Below, one piece after another: positions 13,353 through 16,153 of a stretch of 16,153 nt of DNA. A program made the position numbers and the translations under genes. The notes beneath the pieces were generated by a model. That model saw only the letters and a program-made list of their open reading frames with translations, ran no database searches and had not been told where the DNA came from. Within the stretch, counting starts at the first letter, position 1, and each line of letters begins with the position of its first letter. The stretch comes from an uncultured Clostridia bacterium (lineage in GTDB: Bacteria; Bacillota; Clostridia; Christensenellales; Aristaeellaceae): positions 1 to 16,153 of the forward strand of contig CALCQO010000029.1 of the NCBI GenBank assembly GCA_937894675.1. Reading direction: 5' to 3'.

Positions 13353-13358
13353 TATACT
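13353..13358 (+). promoter_or_regulatory. Possible -10 box of the 5'-nucleotidase gene
   Basis: TATACT lies 41 bases before the ATG at 13400. No good -35 box is seen at 16-18 bases, so the promoter may need an activator, or the call may be wrong. Confidence 0.4.
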
Positions 13359-13399
13359 CCTATCGTAAGGATAACAAACAAAGGAAAGGTGGTTCTCTC

Positions 13400-15055
13400 A
13401 TGAAGAAGATTTTATCCCTTCTGCTGGTGCTGGCATTGCTGCTGGGCACCACAGGCGCCCTGGCGGCGGAAGCCCCCAAGGCAAAACTGTACATCCTGCA
13501 TACCAACGACGTGCACGGGCGCGCGGTGGCAGACCCTGCCGCCGGCATCCTGGGCTATGCCGCCATCGCCCAGTATAAAAAGGATCTGGAAGCGGCCGGC
13601 AACGCCGTGCTGCTGCTGGACGCGGGCGACGCCTCCCAGGGCACCCCGGTGGTGAACCTGGAAATGGGAAAGAACGGCATCGCCTTTATGAACCTGGCGG
13701 GCTATGACGCCATGACCCCCGGCAACCACGAGTTCGACTGGGGCGTGGATAATCTGAAACAGATCGCGGGCGAGGCGAAGTTCCCCATCCTGTCTGCCAA
13801 CATCCTGAACACCATCGGCGGGGAAACGGTTTTTGAAGCCAATAAGGTGTTTGAAATGTCCAACGGCATGAAGGTGGGCGTGTTCGGCCTGACCACCCCC
13901 GAAACGCTGACCAAGGCGCACCCGGACAAGGTGCGGGGCATCGACTTCCTGCAGGGCGACGCGCTGATGGAGCTGGCCCAGAAACAGGTGGACGAACTGA
14001 AGGCCGCGGGCGCGGATATCGTGGTGCTGCTGAGCCATCTGGGCTCCGCCGAGGAGAGCGCCCCCAACCGCAGCCAGGACCTGCTGGAGAAGGTAACGGG
14101 CATCAACCTGCTGATTGACGCCCATAGCCACACCCTGTATGAAAAGGGCGAAACCATCGGCGAAACGCTGGTAGTGTCCACCGGCAGCTACGGCAAATAC
14201 CTGGGCGTGGTGGAGTATGACGGCGAGAAGATGGCCGCCAGCCTGTTCTCCTCCCTGGGCAAGAGCGCCCAGGCCGAAGTGGACGGCGCGCTGTACTCCG
14301 TGCTGCTGACCGCTAAGCTGGACGAGGAAGTGAACGCGGAAATCAACGCCATGGTGAAAAAGGTGAACGACGAACTGTCCAAGGCCTTTGCCAAGACGGA
14401 AGTGCTGCTCAACGGCGAGCGCGACCCGGGCAACCGCACCGAGGAAACCAACCTGGGCGACTTCGCGGCTGACGCCATCCTGTGGGCGGCGCAGCAGGCG
14501 CTGGGCGATAAGGTGATTGCCGCGGTAACCAACGGCGGCGGCATCCGCGCCAGCATCCAGGTGGGCGATATTACCATGAACGATATGAAGACCGTGTTCC
14601 CCTTCGGCAACGAAGTGGCCGTGCTGGACGTGACGGGCGCCGAGCTGCTGGAAGCGCTGGAAGCGGCCACCTTCAGCACCCCCAAGGCCGTGGGCGCCTT
14701 CCCCCAGGTGGCGGGCATTGTGTTTACCGTGGATACCACCAAGGCCTATGAGAATGGCGAGCAGTATCCCGACTCCACCTATTATAAGCCGCTCAACCCC
14801 GGCACCCGTGTGGCCATCGAGTCCGTGGGCGGCCAGCCCTTCGACCTGGAAGCCATTTATACCATCGCCACCAACGACTTTACCGCGGCGGGCGGCGATA
14901 CCTACTATGCTTTCCGCTATCCCAACGCCACCAGCGGGTATAAGACGGGCGTCGCGCTGGAAGACGCGCTGGTGAACTATGTGACCACCGTTCTTGGCGG
15001 CGTAGTGGGCGAGACCTATGCCCAGCCCCAGGGCCGCATCACCGTTGTGAAATAA
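13400..15055 (+). CDS. Secreted 5'-nucleotidase / metallophosphoesterase
   Basis: A 551-residue exported enzyme of the UshA/5'-nucleotidase family, which strips phosphate from nucleotides outside the cell. A signal peptide is clear (MKKILSLLLVLALLL, likely cleavage after ALA at about residue 22). The two-metal catalytic domain shows HTNDVHG (34-40), DAGD (74-77), GNHEFDWG (108-115), SHLG (212-215) and DAHSHT (240-245). The C-terminal substrate-binding domain has NGGGIRA (378-384), FPFGNEV (400-406) and TNDFTAAGGDTYYAF (491-505). There is no lipobox and no LPXTG anchor, so it should be released. The ATG at 13400 was preferred over a 37-codon upstream extension because AAGGTGG precedes it and the signal peptide starts there. 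The exact nucleotide specificity is unknown. Confidence 0.93.
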   Translation: MKKILSLLLVLALLLGTTGALAAEAPKAKLYILHTNDVHGRAVADPAAGILGYAAIAQYKKDLEAAGNAVLLLDAGDASQGTPVVNLEMGKNGIAFMNLAGYDAMTPGNHEFDWGVDNLKQIAGEAKFPILSANILNTIGGETVFEANKVFEMSNGMKVGVFGLTTPETLTKAHPDKVRGIDFLQGDALMELAQKQVDELKAAGADIVVLLSHLGSAEESAPNRSQDLLEKVTGINLLIDAHSHTLYEKGETIGETLVVSTGSYGKYLGVVEYDGEKMAASLFSSLGKSAQAEVDGALYSVLLTAKLDEEVNAEINAMVKKVNDELSKAFAKTEVLLNGERDPGNRTEETNLGDFAADAILWAAQQALGDKVIAAVTNGGGIRASIQVGDITMNDMKTVFPFGNEVAVLDVTGAELLEALEAATFSTPKAVGAFPQVAGIVFTVDTTKAYENGEQYPDSTYYKPLNPGTRVAIESVGGQPFDLEAIYTIATNDFTAAGGDTYYAFRYPNATSGYKTGVALEDALVNYVTTVLGGVVGETYAQPQGRITVVK

Positions 15056-15071
15056 GCAATAACACGGAACC

Positions 15072-15107
15072 CAAAAGGCCCCATGCCAAACGGCATGGGG
15101 CCATTAT
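15072..15107. terminator. Bidirectional terminator
   Basis: GGCCCCATGCC (15077-15087) and GGCATGGGGCC (15092-15102) form a perfect 11-bp stem with loop AAAC. On minus it is followed by TTTTGGG, on plus by ATTATT. It serves the nucleotidase (plus) and possibly the riboflavin kinase (minus). Confidence 0.75.
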
Positions 15108-15115
15108 TGCGGATT

Positions 15116-15161
15116 CCAAAGGGGGTCACCCCCTTTGGTGGGGTGTGGGGCGAAGCCCCAC
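15116..15161. repeat. Two adjacent REP-like palindromes
   Basis: CCAAAGGGGG (15116-15125) with CCCCCTTTGG (15129-15138) is followed directly by GTGGGGC (15145-15151) with GCCCCAC (15155-15161). Paired GC-rich hairpins of this kind in intergenic spacers look like members of a dispersed repeat family. Copy number cannot be judged from one window. Confidence 0.5.
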
Positions 15162-15311
15162 CTGCCCATTGAAAGCAAAAACAGCGAAGCGTCTTTTTGC
15201 GGTTAGCCCTGCCCCAACTAAATCCGCTGTATGCTGCTGCCAAATCAGATACTTTCCACACCCAGCAAAAAAGGAAGCCGCCTTCCAGCGCCTTCCCCGT
15301 TTCATCTCCGC

Positions 15312-15743
15312 TTACTCCCCGGTTTCCTTCTCCGCTTCCTTCGCCGCGAAAAACCGCTTCGCTTCCTCGATATCCCGCATCACCTGGGCGCGCATGTCCT
15401 CCACCGAGGGAAACTTGATCTCGGGCCGCACAAAACGCAGGTATTCCACCTGCACTTTCCGGCCATACAAATCTCCGTCAAAATCCAATAGATGCACTTC
15501 CACCGCCGGGGGCCCTTCGGGCAGGGTGGGGTGGTGCCCATGGTTGAGCACGCCGTGCAGAGCCGTGCCGTCCGGCAGGGTTAATACCGCCAGGTACACG
15601 CCGCAGGGCATGTCGCAGCCCCCTTCGGGGTAGGCGATGTTGGCGGTGGGGAAGCCCAAACGCCGCCCGATCTTTTTGCCTTGCTGCACCTGGCCGGTAA
15701 TGGTAAGGGGCAGCGCGCCCCTGGTGTGACAGATGGTTTCCAC
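15312..15743 (-). CDS. Stand-alone riboflavin kinase domain protein
   Basis: A 143-residue protein matching only the C-terminal flavokinase half of bifunctional RibF, which phosphorylates riboflavin to FMN using ATP. Motifs: GQVQQGKKIGRRLGFPTANI (17-36; the PTAN threonine binds Mg-ATP), a Gly/Asn-rich loop GVLNHG (64-69) and the catalytic glutamate in VEVHLLDFDGDLYG (E82). The usual N-terminal FMN adenylyltransferase domain (about 170 residues) is missing. The gene is not a truncation by accident: it has its own promoter at 15771-15799, an RBS (GGGGAGG) and a GTG start at 15743. A separate full RibF or an adenylyltransferase must exist elsewhere for FAD. Confidence in the domain is high; the monofunctional role is inference. 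Confidence 0.9.
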   Translation of the reverse strand: METICHTRGALPLTITGQVQQGKKIGRRLGFPTANIAYPEGGCDMPCGVYLAVLTLPDGTALHGVLNHGHHPTLPEGPPAVEVHLLDFDGDLYGRKVQVEYLRFVRPEIKFPSVEDMRAQVMRDIEEAKRFFAAKEAEKETGE

Positions 15744-15770
15744 GGAATCCTCCCCGCATGCGATGGTTTG

Positions 15771-15799
15771 ATGATACCGGGTCTCAGGGAAAGCGTCAA
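15771..15799 (-). promoter_or_regulatory. SigA-type promoter of the riboflavin kinase gene
   Basis: Minus-strand TTGACG (15799-15794), 17 bases, TATCAT (15776-15771). The start would fall close to 15764, leaving a leader of about 20 nt, too short for an FMN riboswitch; none is seen. Confidence 0.8.
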
Positions 15800-15852
15800 G
15801 GAGGAGCGCCCGGCTAGGTTATGTAAATTTCCGCGTAGTTGCCCCAGCGCGC

Positions 15853-15880
15853 TTGACGGCCATTGAAAGCGTGCTATCAT
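15853..15880 (+). promoter_or_regulatory. SigA-type promoter of the partial secreted-protein gene
   Basis: TTGACG (15853-15858), 16 bases, TATCAT (15875-15880). Start near 15887, 27 bases before the ATG. The hexamers are the same as in the divergent riboflavin kinase promoter. Confidence 0.7.
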
Positions 15881-15913
15881 AAGAAACATAAGAAGCACGG
15901 CAGGTGAAACGCT

Positions 15914-16153
15914 ATGAGAATGAAACAATTCCGCCTCTGGATGCTGGTTGTCTTGCTGCTGATTCCCTCAGCCGCCCTTGGCGCGGAAGAACTGGCTGTC
16001 TGGCAGACAAACATCCGCATGTATGACGACCTCCCCGTCGGGCGTATTTTCGCCAAGGTGCAAAACACCGGGGACGCGCCTTTTGGCATGGGCGGCGCTG
16101 GTCTGCCCCCAGTTTTTGTACCAACCAGTGAGTTAGTAAAGACCGTTCGTTGG
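15914..16153 (+). CDS. Secreted protein of unknown function (3' part outside window)
   Basis: An open frame of 80 codons from the ATG at 15914 to the window edge, without a stop. It begins with a clear signal peptide (MRMKQFRLWMLVVLLLIPSAALGA, cleavage probably after LGA at residue 24). The mature part seen (EELAVWQTNIRMYDD and on to residue 80) matches no family I can name. There is no lipobox cysteine in the signal region. A promoter lies at 15853-15880, and a modest AGGTG RBS lies about 9 bases upstream. The gene is divergent from the riboflavin kinase gene. Confidence 0.65.
   Translation, partial: MRMKQFRLWMLVVLLLIPSAALGAEELAVWQTNIRMYDDLPVGRIFAKVQNTGDAPFGMGGAGLPPVFVPTSELVKTVRW

Larger units (their letters stand above)
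15056..15311. other. Hairpin-rich gap between convergent genes
   Basis: No gene is seen. Three consecutive GC-rich palindromes occupy 15077-15161 (see separate entries). The remaining part, to the stop of the riboflavin kinase gene at 15312, has no recognisable signal. Confidence 0.65.

Noticed and set aside
12197..13381. Long minus-strand open frame (394 codons) overlapping murI
   Set aside because: It lies antisense to a clear murI and runs through its promoter; the translation is low-complexity His/Gln/Gly-rich, typical of the opposite strand of a GC-rich gene.
13289..13399. 37-codon N-terminal extension of the 5'-nucleotidase
   Set aside because: It would bury the signal peptide. The RBS and the hydrophobic leader both point to the ATG at 13400.
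13412..14131. Minus-strand open frame (239 codons) opposite the 5'-nucleotidase
   Set aside because: Antisense shadow with His/Gln-rich translation inside a gene with full family motifs.
14900..15055. Cell-wall sorting signal at the end of the 5'-nucleotidase
   Set aside because: The protein ends in PQGRITVVK, with no LPXTG motif, hydrophobic stretch or positive tail.

Overview
The window reads as a piece of chromosome from a GC-rich low-G+C-lineage (Bacillota), most likely a gut-type Clostridia. This rests on strong AGGAGG-type ribosome binding sites, TTGACA/TATAAT-type promoters with 17-bp spacers, single-membrane secreted proteins with short signal peptides, and gene content (proC, GlsB/YeaQ protein, murI, secreted 5'-nucleotidase). 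No rRNA, tRNA, transposase, phage gene or CRISPR array is visible, so the taxonomic guess is only inference.

Left part (1-4453): the start of a membrane-anchored protein (minus), proC (plus) and a small GlsB/YeaQ-family membrane protein (plus). A hairpin-rich gap follows, then a cation diffusion facilitator metal exporter (minus) and an MFS transporter (minus). The exporter is preceded by a promoter, a roughly 120-nt structured leader and a perfect intrinsic terminator with a mutually exclusive anti-terminator hairpin. This is a riboswitch-like attenuator that I cannot assign to a known class.

Middle part (about 4605-12300): a visibly AT-richer block of six minus-strand genes. In transcription order they are a LarA-family nickel-pincer racemase/epimerase, a SAF-domain UxaA small subunit, a UxaA large subunit, a GntP-family permease, a PRD/EIIB/EIIA-type transcription regulator and a second UxaA large subunit. 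The first four form one operon from a promoter at 12276-12304 to a terminator at 7874-7908. The regulator and second large subunit have their own -10 box and RBS. The likely logic is uptake of a sugar acid (aldonate) by GntP, inversion of its alpha-hydroxyl carbon by the LarA homologue, and dehydration to a 2-keto-3-deoxy acid by the UxaA complex. Phosphotransferase phosphorylation signals reaching the regulator would control the block. No 2-keto-3-deoxygluconate kinase or aldolase and no LarB/C/E cofactor genes lie in the window.

Right part (12473-16153): GC-rich housekeeping genes resume with murI and a secreted 5'-nucleotidase on plus. A second hairpin cluster follows, then a stand-alone riboflavin kinase domain on minus, and the start of a secreted protein of unknown function on plus, cut by the window edge. 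The sugar-acid block therefore looks like an acquired catabolic cassette between the MFS gene and murI.
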